Shown here: piece after piece, positions 7,437-15,889 of the stretch | Position numbering within the stretch: position 1 is the stretch's first letter | Layout: each line of letters begins with the position of its first letter | DNA from: Bacillota bacterium | GTDB lineage: Bacteria; Bacillota; Clostridia; Clostridiales; Clostridiaceae | NCBI GenBank assembly: GCA_023399035.1 | Contig: JAEWQX010000011.1 | Coordinates: 1-26,579, forward strand | Length of the DNA stretch: 26,579 nucleotides | Direction: 5' to 3' | Made by a program: the position numbers and the translations under genes | The notes under the pieces: model-generated | The model's input: the letters and a program-made list of their open reading frames with translations, nothing else | Told to the model about the DNA's origin: nothing | The model's database searches: none

Positions 7437-10130
7437 ATGGGATTATTAAATGCCTTATTCGGAACATATAGTGAAAGGGAAGTCAAGAGACTTAAACCTA
7501 CAATTGAAAAGATAAATTCTTTAGATGAATCAATGCAAAAGCTTTCAGATGAAGAATTAAAGTCTAAAACTGTAGAGTTTAGAGAAAGATTGAAAAATGG
7601 AGAAACATTAGACGATATTTTAGCAGAAGCATTTGCTGTTGTTAGAGAAGCTTCATCAAGAGTTTTAGGAATGAAGCATTATGATGAACAATTAATGGGT
7701 GGTATGGTTTTACACCAAGGAAGAATATCTGAAATGAAAACTGGTGAAGGTAAGACTTTAGTTGCAACATTACCAGCATATTTAAATGGATTAAGCGAAG
7801 ATGGTGTTCACATAGTAACAGTTAATGACTATCTTGCTAAGAGAGATGCAGAGCAAATGAGTCAGTTATACGGATTCTTAGGTTTGACAACAGGTGTTAT
7901 TATTCATGATTTAAATAATGATCAAAGAAGAGAAGCATATGCGTGTGACATAACATATGGAACAAATAATGAATTCGGATTTGACTATTTAAGAGATAAT
8001 ATGGTTGTTTATAAAGAAGAAAGAGTTCAAAGACCATTGAATTTTGCAGTTGTCGACGAAGTTGACTCAATACTTATTGATGAAGCAAGAACTCCACTTA
8101 TAATATCAGGCCAAGGTGAAAAATCAACTGAATTCTATAAGGTTGCAGATTATTTTGCTAAAAAGCTTGTTGCAGAAAAAGATTTTACAAAAGATGAAAA
8201 AGCTAATGCTATACTTTTAACAGATGAAGGTATAAAAAAAGCAGAAGCTACATTTAAAGTAGAAAACTATGCAGATGCTGAAAACTTAGAATTACAGCAT
8301 TACGTTACTCAAGCATTAAAAGCTAATTTTGCCATGAAAAAAGATAAAGATTACATGGTTAAAGATGGAGAAGTAATAATTGTTGATGAATTTACAGGAA
8401 GACTAATGGAAGGAAGAAGATACTCTGATGGTCTTCACCAGGCAATTGAAGCTAAAGAAGGTGTTAAGATTGCTAGAGAATCTAAGACACTTGCAACTAT
8501 TACATTCCAAAATTACTTTAGAATGTATAAGAAGTTATCAGGTATGACTGGTACTGCATTAACAGAAGAAGGTGAATTCAGAGAAATTTATGGATTAGAC
8601 GTTATTGTAATTCCAACACATAGACCAATAGCAAGAATAGATAATCCAGATTTAGTATTCAGCACTGAAAAAGGTAAGTTTGAAGCAGTTGCTGCAGAAG
8701 TTGCCAAGGCTTATGAAAAAGGTCAGCCTGTATTAGTTGGTACAGTAAGTATAGAAAAGTCAGAACTAGTTTCAAAATTACTTAAGAAAAAGGGAATTCC
8801 ACATCAGGTGTTAAATGCTAAGTTCCATGAACAAGAAGCTGAAATAATCAGCCACGCAGGTGAAAAGGGAATGGTTACTATAGCTACAAACATGGCTGGT
8901 AGAGGTACAGATATTAAGCTTGGTGAAGGTGTTCTTGAACTAGGCGGACTTAAAATAATTGGTACTGAAAGACATGAATCTAGAAGAATAGATAATCAGT
9001 TAAGAGGACGTTCAGGTAGACAGGGAGATCCAGGTGAATCTACATTCTTCATTTCACTAGAAGATGATTTAATGAGAATTTTCGGTTCAGAAAAGATTCA
9101 AGGAGTAGTTGGTAAGTTAGGGCTTCAAGAAGATGAAGCAATTGAAAGCAAAATGGTTTCTAAAGCTATTGAAAATGCTCAGAAGAAGGTTGAAGGTAAT
9201 AACTTTGATATAAGAAAGACATTACTAGGATATGATAATGTAATGAATATTCAAAGAGAAGTTATTTACAAGCAGAGAGCAGAAGTTCTTGAAGGTGAAG
9301 ATGTTAAAGAAGAAATCTTATCAATGGTTAGACAAATAATAGAAAAAGCTGTTAATACTCACATTACAGGTGAAAGTGACAATTATAGAGAAGAATTTTT
9401 ACACTTAATGGTATATTTACAAGATATATGTATACCTGCAAATAGTGTTGATCTTCCTAGTCTTGAAAATATGTCAAATGAAGAAATAACTGATAGTTTA
9501 TATAAGACAGCAGTTGATTTCTATGAAAAGAAAGAAGAAGAATTCACTCCTGAAAGATTGAGAGAAGTTGAAAGAGTTGTTCTTTTAAAAGCTGTTGATA
9601 CTAAGTGGATGAATCATATAGATAATATGGATCACTTAAAACAAGGTATTGGATTACAGGCATTTAAACAAATTGATCCAGTTCAAGCATATTCAATGGA
9701 AGGAAGCGAAATGTTTGATAATATGATCAATGAGATTAAAGAAGAAACTGTAAGACTACTATTCCATGTTAAAATTGAAAGGGCTCCTGAAAGAGCAAGA
9801 GTAGCTCAAGAAACTGCAGCAGTTCATGCTGATGCTCCAGGTGCAGGTTCAGGACAACAAAATAGTAATGGCGGACCAATAAGATTACAGACAATGGTTA
9901 GATCTAAAGCAAGACCAGGACAAAAAGGACCAGTTCAAACAATAAAATCAGGTCAAGGTGGTCCAGGAGGAGAAGGTCCTGCAGGAGAATCTAATGGAGA
10001 AAATCCATATGAAGGATTAACTCATCCATCACAAATTCCAGTTAAGAATGAAGAAAAACATGGAAGAAATGATTTATGTCCTTGTGGAAGCGGTAAAAAG
10101 TATAAAAATTGCTGCGGAAGAGAAGTTTAA
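7437..10130 (+). CDS. secA: Protein translocase ATPase SecA
   Basis: This peripheral motor drives unfolded secretory proteins through SecYEG using ATP. The 897 residues fall in the usual range for clostridial SecA. Walker A is GEGKT at 103-107, and Walker B lies in the DEVDSILIDEARTPL segment beginning at D207. The second nucleotide-binding domain has the NMAGRGTDIKLG and QLRGRSGRQGDPG motifs. After a Gly/Pro/Gln-rich linker the C-terminal SEC-C zinc site is intact, with ligands C881, C883, C892 and C893. GAGAGGATG lies just before the start codon. It stands alone between its promoter and a strong terminator, and the neighbouring hpf and prfB are its usual neighbours in Firmicutes. Confidence 0.99.
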   Translation: MGLLNALFGTYSEREVKRLKPTIEKINSLDESMQKLSDEELKSKTVEFRERLKNGETLDDILAEAFAVVREASSRVLGMKHYDEQLMGGMVLHQGRISEMKTGEGKTLVATLPAYLNGLSEDGVHIVTVNDYLAKRDAEQMSQLYGFLGLTTGVIIHDLNNDQRREAYACDITYGTNNEFGFDYLRDNMVVYKEERVQRPLNFAVVDEVDSILIDEARTPLIISGQGEKSTEFYKVADYFAKKLVAEKDFTKDEKANAILLTDEGIKKAEATFKVENYADAENLELQHYVTQALKANFAMKKDKDYMVKDGEVIIVDEFTGRLMEGRRYSDGLHQAIEAKEGVKIARESKTLATITFQNYFRMYKKLSGMTGTALTEEGEFREIYGLDVIVIPTHRPIARIDNPDLVFSTEKGKFEAVAAEVAKAYEKGQPVLVGTVSIEKSELVSKLLKKKGIPHQVLNAKFHEQEAEIISHAGEKGMVTIATNMAGRGTDIKLGEGVLELGGLKIIGTERHESRRIDNQLRGRSGRQGDPGESTFFISLEDDLMRIFGSEKIQGVVGKLGLQEDEAIESKMVSKAIENAQKKVEGNNFDIRKTLLGYDNVMNIQREVIYKQRAEVLEGEDVKEEILSMVRQIIEKAVNTHITGESDNYREEFLHLMVYLQDICIPANSVDLPSLENMSNEEITDSLYKTAVDFYEKKEEEFTPERLREVERVVLLKAVDTKWMNHIDNMDHLKQGIGLQAFKQIDPVQAYSMEGSEMFDNMINEIKEETVRLLFHVKIERAPERARVAQETAAVHADAPGAGSGQQNSNGGPIRLQTMVRSKARPGQKGPVQTIKSGQGGPGGEGPAGESNGENPYEGLTHPSQIPVKNEEKHGRNDLCPCGSGKKYKNCCGREV

Positions 10131-10190
10131 ATCAGTTGAGAATTGATAATTGATAGTTTAAGATGAAATTCTTACAGAATTGTTTTAAAT

Positions 10191-10226
10191 AAATAAGAAA
10201 TCCCGTTTAGGGGTTTCTTATTTTTA
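10191..10226 (+). terminator. Intrinsic terminator after secA
   Basis: The stem AAATAAGAAATCCC (10191-10204) pairs with GGGGTTTCTTATTT (10210-10223), with one G-T pair and the 5-base loop GTTTA, and then runs into T residues. A short AATTGATA repeat precedes it at about 10141-10155. Confidence 0.92.
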
Positions 10227-10304
10227 TAAAGAAAATCAATATTTAAAATTAGAATTAAAAATATGATATAATATTTCTTAAAGAAATTGAAAGAGGTGAC
10301 ATGG

Positions 10305-11406
10305 ATGAATGTTGAATTAGAAAAGGAATTATCTAAGCTTTCTAATCTAAAAAAATCTATAGATGAAATGGGGGCTTCACTTTGACCGTGCACGTTTAGA
10401 AAGGGAAATTCACGAGTTAGAGTGTAGAATGCAGGAACCTGGATTCTGGGATGATTCAAAAAAAGCAGAAGAAGTCACAAAGAAAAGCAAACTTATAAAG
10501 GATAAGATTGAAAATTATGATAAATTAAAGTCTCAGCTTGATGATATAGAAGTTTTAAAAGAAATAATGGAAGAAGATGATGAAGAATCTGCAAATGAGA
10601 TAATAGAAACGATAAAGTCAATAGAAGCAGAAATTGACGATTATAATATGAAGATATTGCTATCAGGCGAATATGATAAGAATAATGCAATAGTTACACT
10701 TCATGTTGGAGTTGGAGGAACTGACGCAAATGACTGGACTGAAATGCTATTAAGAATGTATACGAGATGGTGTGAAAGCAAGAGTTATTCAGTTGAAACT
10801 ATTGATTTAATTGCAGGTGATGAAGCAGGCATAAAGAGTGTTACATTAAAGGTTACAGGAGAATATGCATATGGATATCTTAAAGCAGAAAAGGGAATCC
10901 ATAGACTTGTAAGAATATCTCCATATAATGCAAATGGAAAGAGACAGACTTCCTTTGCATCAATGGAAGTCATCCCTGAATTAACAAAGGAACAGGATAT
11001 AACAATAAGACCTGAGGATTTAAAGGTAGATACTTATAGAGCAAGCGGAGCTGGTGGTCAGCATATAAATAAGACAGATTCGGCTGTAAGAATAACTCAC
11101 ATTCCAACAGGAATAGTTGTTCAGTGCCAGAATGAAAGAAGTCAGCTTTCAAACAGAGAGACTGCAATGGAAATGCTTAAATCTAAGCTTGTTGAATTAA
11201 AAGAAAGAGCACATAAAGAAAAAATAGAAGACCTTACTGGTGAACTAAAGGATATGGGATGGGGAAGTCAGATAAGATCATATGTATTCCACCCATATAG
11301 CATGGTTAAGGATCATAGAACCAATGTTGAAACTTCAAATGTCAATGGGGTGATGGATGGTGATATCGATATGTTTATAAACGCATTCCTTAAGCAGCCA
11401 GATTAA
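10305..11406 (+). CDS. prfB: Peptide chain release factor 2, made by programmed +1 frameshift
   Basis: This factor releases peptides at UGA and UAA stop codons. Translation starts at ATG 10305 behind AGAGGTGA (10292-10299). It reads 26 codons to CTT (10380-10382), meets an in-frame TGA (10383-10385), and shifts +1 to continue at GAC (10384-10386) to the TAA at 11404-11406. The product has 366 residues. The GGQ peptidyl-hydrolysis motif is at 250-252, the same numbering as E. coli RF2, which supports the start and the shift site. The stop-recognition tripeptide at 205-207 reads SPY where RF2 normally has SPF. A single-frame reading would begin wrongly at 10363 and lose the N terminus. The frameshift is autoregulation: scarce RF2 slows UGA decoding and favours the shift. 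Confidence 0.97.
10370..10386 (+). promoter_or_regulatory. RF2 programmed +1 frameshift site
   Basis: The slip sequence is CTT TGA C, identical to the conserved bacterial RF2 site. A G-rich, Shine-Dalgarno-like stimulator (GGGGG, 10370-10374) ends 5 bases before CTT, slightly farther than the 3 bases in E. coli. Confidence 0.95.
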
Positions 11407-11409
11407 AAT

Positions 11410-11466
11410 AAAGTATGTACAATAGTTCTATATTAATATATAAATTATTGTACATACTTTTATTTT
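11410..11466. terminator. Bidirectional terminator between prfB and the M28 peptidase gene
   Basis: A perfect 15-bp stem, AAAGTATGTACAATA (11410-11424) / TATTGTACATACTTT (11446-11460), has T-rich sequence on its plus-strand exit and a weaker T-rich exit on the minus strand. It sits between convergent genes and can serve both. Confidence 0.88.
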
Positions 11467-11472
11467 TTAAGA

Positions 11473-12861
11473 TTAAATATTATTTTTATGAAGCAATACT
11501 ATACATAATTTTTCATGATTTCTTACAGCTATGATTGATAAGAAAACAATTATTAAAGTCAATGTGATTGATGGTTTATATAAAAGAAATATATATTTAT
11601 TATAAGCAGAATCACATATTTCTTTTTCAACAACCGTATATACCTGTGATATTGCAGTTGAATCAATATATGATGCATTATCTTTAGGAGTATGGATTTT
11701 AGATAAATCAGAATGACATACTGTCAGAGCATTAATTCCAGCATTATTAAAGCTTGCATGATCACTTGAATCCTGAATCTTAACGTTATAAGTTATGTTA
11801 TTTTTTAAGCATTCTGTTTTTAAATTTTCAAGGGTGCTAAATGATTCTGGATTTTGAAGCTGGCTTGTGCTTGTGCCAATTATAAATGAAATAGGAGTAT
11901 GTGGAGCTCCAATCATATCAAAATTAATCACATCTGAATTCTTAATTTCTTCATTATGCTTTGAAACAAAATCTTTAGATCCAAGGAGACCAAATTCTTC
12001 GCCACTAAAAGCAACAAATATTATATCACGTTTTGGTTTTATTAAAGAAGAAAGGTTTTTAGAAAGTTCTATTAAAAATGCTGTTCCGGATGCATTATCT
12101 AATGCTCCATTATAATAATTTCCAAGTGCATCTACTCCTAGATGATCATAGTGTGCAGTTAATATTAGTGGGGGAAGAGTATTTGATGTACCTCTTATCA
12201 CACCAACCAAATTTGATGTTGATTTATGAGCTGTTGTATAGGGAAGTTTTACTGAAACAGTACAATTATTTCGTAAAGAATCCAAAATATCATTATATAC
12301 TTCAGTTGTTATGTTTATGCAGAATTCATATTGTGAATCACAGTTAAATGAGCTTCTAAAACTAAAATCTTTAGTTGGATTTACTTTAAATAAGTATTTT
12401 TTATTATTTTGTGTAATTATTATTGAACTTGTAAGTATTTCAACATAATCAGATTTAGTAAAATCAGCACTTGAACTTTTAAAGCTGAGCATATTTTCTT
12501 TAAAATCAACTCCATATGAATATTGTCGAATTATTTTTCCAGCAGAAGTTATTCTTAAATCAGCAGTATTATTGTTTCTTACTGGAGAAATTACATCAAA
12601 ATATTCTTGATATTTGCCATCTAATGGCTGCAGACCAAAGTCTTTAAAATTATTTTCTATAAATTGTGCTGCAGAATCATTTTCAGGAGAGCCAGTAAGT
12701 CTTCCTGCATATTCTTTTGATGATAAAATTTCTATATTTTTTTTAACATTTGCGGAATCAAATTTATAATATGTAATCTGTAGAAAAAGAGATGGAACTA
12801 TATATATTAAAAATAGTAACAAAGTTAAGTAATAAGAATATCCCAATAATTTCTTTTTCAT
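11473..12861 (-). CDS. Membrane-anchored M28-family zinc peptidase
   Basis: This is a probable di-zinc aminopeptidase acting outside the membrane on peptides; the substrate is unknown. It has 462 residues. An N-terminal hydrophobic segment (about 9-30) looks like an uncleaved anchor or signal, and a second membrane segment lies near the C terminus (about 424-446). The catalytic core carries the M28 ligand set: H237 (AHYDHLG), bridging D255 (LDNASG), catalytic E288 with E289 (SGEEFGLLGS), D315 (FDMIG) and H390 (HTPKD). SDHASF (366-371) is also typical. Residues about 90-220 form an inserted region where many relatives have a protease-associated domain. AGAGGG lies about 9 bases before the start. 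The gene is followed by a shared terminator and preceded by a gene of unknown function on the same strand. Confidence 0.9.
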   Translation of the reverse strand: MKKKLLGYSYYLTLLLFLIYIVPSLFLQITYYKFDSANVKKNIEILSSKEYAGRLTGSPENDSAAQFIENNFKDFGLQPLDGKYQEYFDVISPVRNNNTADLRITSAGKIIRQYSYGVDFKENMLSFKSSSADFTKSDYVEILTSSIIITQNNKKYLFKVNPTKDFSFRSSFNCDSQYEFCINITTEVYNDILDSLRNNCTVSVKLPYTTAHKSTSNLVGVIRGTSNTLPPLILTAHYDHLGVDALGNYYNGALDNASGTAFLIELSKNLSSLIKPKRDIIFVAFSGEEFGLLGSKDFVSKHNEEIKNSDVINFDMIGAPHTPISFIIGTSTSQLQNPESFSTLENLKTECLKNNITYNVKIQDSSDHASFNNAGINALTVCHSDLSKIHTPKDNASYIDSTAISQVYTVVEKEICDSAYNKYIFLLYKPSITLTLIIVFLSIIAVRNHEKLCIVLLHKNNI

Positions 12862-12938
12862 TATTTAATCCCTCTACAATAAATGCTTATACTAATATTT
12901 ATTAAGTAAAGATTTTGAATATGATAAGATTTATTCAA

Positions 12939-12989
12939 TTTGCAGCTAAGCAACGTCATAAATTAATATTGTTTAGCTGCAAACTTTTT
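12939..12989. other. 15-bp hairpin between two minus-strand genes
   Basis: TTTGCAGCTAAGCAA (12939-12953) pairs with TTGTTTAGCTGCAAA (12969-12983) with one G-T pair. It directly follows the stop codon of the small membrane protein. The T run (CTTTTT, 12984-12989) is on the plus-strand side, so as a minus-strand terminator it lacks a U tract. Confidence 0.6.
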
Positions 12990-13320
12990 AGAGTGGTTTA
13001 TAGAACATATCTATCATTGAATATATAGCAGATAATATTATGCAGATATAAAGAGAGATATTCAATACAGGTTTAATTATATAGAGTATACCGCCAACAA
13101 CAAGAGAAAGCATTATAACTACACTTATGAATTTAAAGAATCCAGACTTATTAGTCAGAAGAGTAATAACAGAAGAAAACATGATGAGAAGTATAGTTGT
13201 AAAGTAAAATATATTTTTTAAGATATCTGAGAAGTTCATTATTTCAAACTGATTTAAAGCTAGTACAAGAAAAAGAAACAATAAGATAAATGAGCAGACT
13301 TTACTTATATTTTTAATCAT
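12988..13320 (-). CDS. Small four-helix membrane protein, function unknown
   Basis: I do not recognise the 110-residue product. It is almost wholly hydrophobic, with about four membrane segments (roughly residues 7-25, 36-58, 62-82 and 86-106) and very few charged residues. There are no cysteine or histidine clusters, no lipobox and no enzyme motif. The start is preceded by AAGGTTGGTG, a moderate ribosome binding site. It lies upstream of the M28 peptidase gene, 126 bases away with a hairpin between, and divergent from the response regulator gene. Coding is supported by length, start signal and the membrane-protein pattern, but not by homology. Confidence 0.65.
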   Translation of the reverse strand: MIKNISKVCSFILLFLFLVLALNQFEIMNFSDILKNIFYFTTILLIMFSSVITLLTNKSGFFKFISVVIMLSLVVGGILYIIKPVLNISLYICIILSAIYSMIDMFYKPL

Positions 13321-13523
13321 AATTTCACCAACCTTAAAATAAAATGGGAATATTTTACATATTAATTATACAGACATATTTAGATATAATCAAACTATAA
13401 ATGAAAGTTTAAGTATAAATAAGTTTTCAAGTTAAATAATCTTTTTACTATTATGACTTATTAAGTGTGCAGCAATAAATTGTGGTAAAATATATATAAT
13501 TAATATTTGAGGGGTGTTTGCTG

Positions 13524-14222
13524 ATGAATATTTTGATTGCAGAAGACGAAAAGGATATTAGAGATCTTATTTCTCTACATATGAAAAAAGAAAATTACAG
13601 TGTCTTTGAAGCTTGTGATGGACAAGAAGCTTTAGATATTTTTGAAAAAGAAAAAATAGATTTGATATTAGTTGATATAATGATGCCAAGAATTAATGGC
13701 ATTTCAGTAATACAGAAAGTAAGAGAGACATCAACAATACCTATAATATGCATTACTGCAATGGGAAGCGATTCTGATAAGGTACTTGCCCTTGGAATAG
13801 GTGCTGATGACTATCTGGTCAAGCCTATAAGTCCTATAGAATTATGTGCAAGAGTATCATCTAACTTAAGAAGATGCTATAAATATACTGAGAATAAAGA
13901 AGATTCTTATTCTACAGGAGATTTAAAGATATATTCTGATACGTTTGAAGTATACAAAGGGGATAAGAAGATAGATCTTAATCCAAAGGAATTTAAAATA
14001 CTAAAATTATTAATATCAAATGCTGGAAGGGTATTTACTAAAAAACAGATATATGAACAGGTATGGGGGGATGTATATATTGGAGATTCGAATAATATAA
14101 TGGTTCATTTAAGTCATATAAGAGAAAAGATAGAAGATGATCCTAAGAATCCTGTATATATAAAGACTATCAGGGGTATAGGATATAAGATTGAAAGGTA
14201 TAAATCTGATGAAATCCAATAA
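13524..14222 (+). CDS. OmpR/PhoB-family response regulator
   Basis: This is a DNA-binding response regulator of 232 residues. The receiver domain has the acidic pair E7-D8, phosphoacceptor D51 (LVDIMMPRI), T78 and K100 (DDYLVKPI). The C-terminal winged helix begins near 132 and carries NPKEFKILKLL and the IRGIGYKIE ending typical of the family. I place the start at ATG 13524, not the in-frame TTG at 13518, because GAGGGG (13509-13514) is 9 bases upstream and MNILIAEDE is the usual N terminus. An extended -10 (TGGTAAAAT, 13483-13491) is a possible promoter, without a clear -35. It overlaps the histidine kinase gene by 14 bases, so the two are co-translated partners. The regulon is unknown. Confidence 0.96.
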   Translation: MNILIAEDEKDIRDLISLHMKKENYSVFEACDGQEALDIFEKEKIDLILVDIMMPRINGISVIQKVRETSTIPIICITAMGSDSDKVLALGIGADDYLVKPISPIELCARVSSNLRRCYKYTENKEDSYSTGDLKIYSDTFEVYKGDKKIDLNPKEFKILKLLISNAGRVFTKKQIYEQVWGDVYIGDSNNIMVHLSHIREKIEDDPKNPVYIKTIRGIGYKIERYKSDEIQ

Positions 14223-15705
14223 ACATGTGAGAAGTGTAACTACAGAAATGTTTTTTGTATATTTCTTGGGGTATATAACTATTTCCATAATACTACTTTT
14301 TGCTATTCACTTATCTTTTAAAGTTTATGAAATCGCCTGCAGCAGGCGTACATATAACCGTGAATATTTTGAAACTTTAGAAAAGAAAATTGATAATGAT
14401 TATACTACAGTTACTGCTGAAGAGCTTGATGAAATCGATGGATTTATTATTAAGATAAATAATGATAGCAAGATTGATTATTCTATAGGAGATATTGATT
14501 CTGTTAAACTAGAGGATTTTAAATTAGAAGAATATATGCGGATACTTGGATTTAACACAGAAAATAAATTTGCTGTGAATCCTCCAGATATACTTTCTAG
14601 AAATATATTTAAAAATTATACGAATGTTATTATAATTCTCGAGGATGGAGTTAAATATTCAATATATACAAAGTATATAGAATCAGATAAAGCTTTGATT
14701 GTGATTGGATGTCCTTATTCAGAACTAACAAAACCTAATCTTGTGACTCAGATAATTCCACATCACTATATTATAAAGCTTCTTGTGTTCTGCAATGTCA
14801 TGATAGTTCTATGCATAGTTTATATATTGGCACAGAAGACATCACGGGAATTTATAAATCCTATTAAGACCTTACTTAAAGGAGTAACAGAAATATCTAA
14901 TGGAAATTATAATGTTAGACTTGAAAGTGAAAAGATAAATGAATTTCTTGAGCTAAGCAATGGATTCAATAATATGGCTCAGACAATTCAAAATGAGCAG
15001 AGGGAAAATAAGAAGCTTGAAAAGATGAGAGAGGATTTGATTCTAGATATATCCCATGACTTAAAGAATCCTCTAGCATCAATAATGGGATATAGTGAAA
15101 CTATAATGAATTCAGAAACACTAACTGAAAATGAAATTAGAGAATATTTGACTATAATAAATAGAAATTCATATAGAGCTAATAAACTGATAAATGATTT
15201 ATTCGAATTTTCATTATATAACAACACTGATTATAAATTTAATCTTGTTAAAAATGATATTTGTGAAGTTTTGAGGATGATAATAGCTAATTTCATTCCG
15301 GAATTTGATTATAAAGGATTTAAATATGAGTTTGATATTTTCGATGAGAGTTATTATGTCCTTATGGATGAAGAAAAATTTTATAGAGCCATTAACAATA
15401 TTTTAGACAACAAAGTAAAATACAATGAACCTGGAAATCAAATATTTATAAAAACTGAAGTTAAGGATGATAAGTTTTATATTAAATTTCTTGATAATGG
15501 AGATAAGATACCGGAAGAGTACAGAGAGAGCATATTTAATCCATTTGTAAGGCTGGATAAATCAAGAAATTCCAAGACTGGAGGGACTGGTTTAGGATTA
15601 TCTATAACGAAGAGAATATTAAATAAACATAATGGTGATATAAGAATATTGGATGGTGAAAATGGAACTAATTTTGAAGTATATTTACCTTTACTAAAAG
15701 AATAA
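14209..15705 (+). CDS. Sensor histidine kinase, membrane-bound
   Basis: This is the partner kinase of the upstream regulator and has 498 residues. TM1 is about 14-38. An extracytoplasmic domain of about 145 residues follows, then TM2 (187-208), HAMP (about 209-262), HisKA with phosphohistidine H283 (ISHDLKNPLAS), and HATPase_c with the N box around 396-405, the G1 region DNGDKIP (429-435) and the GGTGLGLS G2 box (458-465). ATG 14209 is preferred over an upstream TTG at 14191, since AAAGG (14194-14198) precedes it at fair spacing. The gene overlaps the regulator by 14 bases. The sensor domain is not one I recognise, so the signal is unknown. The architecture resembles kinases that respond to cell-envelope stress or peptides, but that is only an analogy. 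Confidence 0.95.
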   Translation: MKSNKHVRSVTTEMFFVYFLGYITISIILLFAIHLSFKVYEIACSRRTYNREYFETLEKKIDNDYTTVTAEELDEIDGFIIKINNDSKIDYSIGDIDSVKLEDFKLEEYMRILGFNTENKFAVNPPDILSRNIFKNYTNVIIILEDGVKYSIYTKYIESDKALIVIGCPYSELTKPNLVTQIIPHHYIIKLLVFCNVMIVLCIVYILAQKTSREFINPIKTLLKGVTEISNGNYNVRLESEKINEFLELSNGFNNMAQTIQNEQRENKKLEKMREDLILDISHDLKNPLASIMGYSETIMNSETLTENEIREYLTIINRNSYRANKLINDLFEFSLYNNTDYKFNLVKNDICEVLRMIIANFIPEFDYKGFKYEFDIFDESYYVLMDEEKFYRAINNILDNKVKYNEPGNQIFIKTEVKDDKFYIKFLDNGDKIPEEYRESIFNPFVRLDKSRNSKTGGTGLGLSITKRILNKHNGDIRILDGENGTNFEVYLPLLKE

Positions 15706-15889
15706 TAGTAAGCTGATATTTTGAATATTGGAATGAGATATGAACATAAATAAATCAATATTTAAGGTATTTTTAATATTACAACAACTATTAATTAATA
15801 AGGATTAAATATAATTTATATATGGGAAGTTACACACATTTCAAAATAATAATATTAGTTTTATCGGGAATGATAGGGGAGGTAAAATA

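Noticed and set aside
10172..10690. Minus-strand open frames across the secA terminator and the 5' part of prfB
   Set aside because: They cross a terminator and the RF2 frameshift region, and their translations are low-complexity.
10363..11406. prfB read as a shorter gene starting at the internal ATG, or as a frameshifted pseudogene
   Set aside because: The break is the conserved CTT TGA C programmed site, and upstream codons 10305-10382 complete the normal RF2 N terminus. Motif numbering then matches E. coli RF2.
11867..12347. Two plus-strand open frames opposite the M28 peptidase
   Set aside because: They mirror a gene with a complete set of catalytic residues, lack ribosome binding sites and give no recognisable protein.
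13518..13523. TTG start two codons before the response regulator ATG
   Set aside because: The ATG at 13524 has better spacing from GAGGGG and gives the standard MNILIAEDE start.
14191..14208. TTG start of the histidine kinase, inside the regulator gene
   Set aside because: No Shine-Dalgarno site precedes it, while ATG 14209 has AAAGG upstream.
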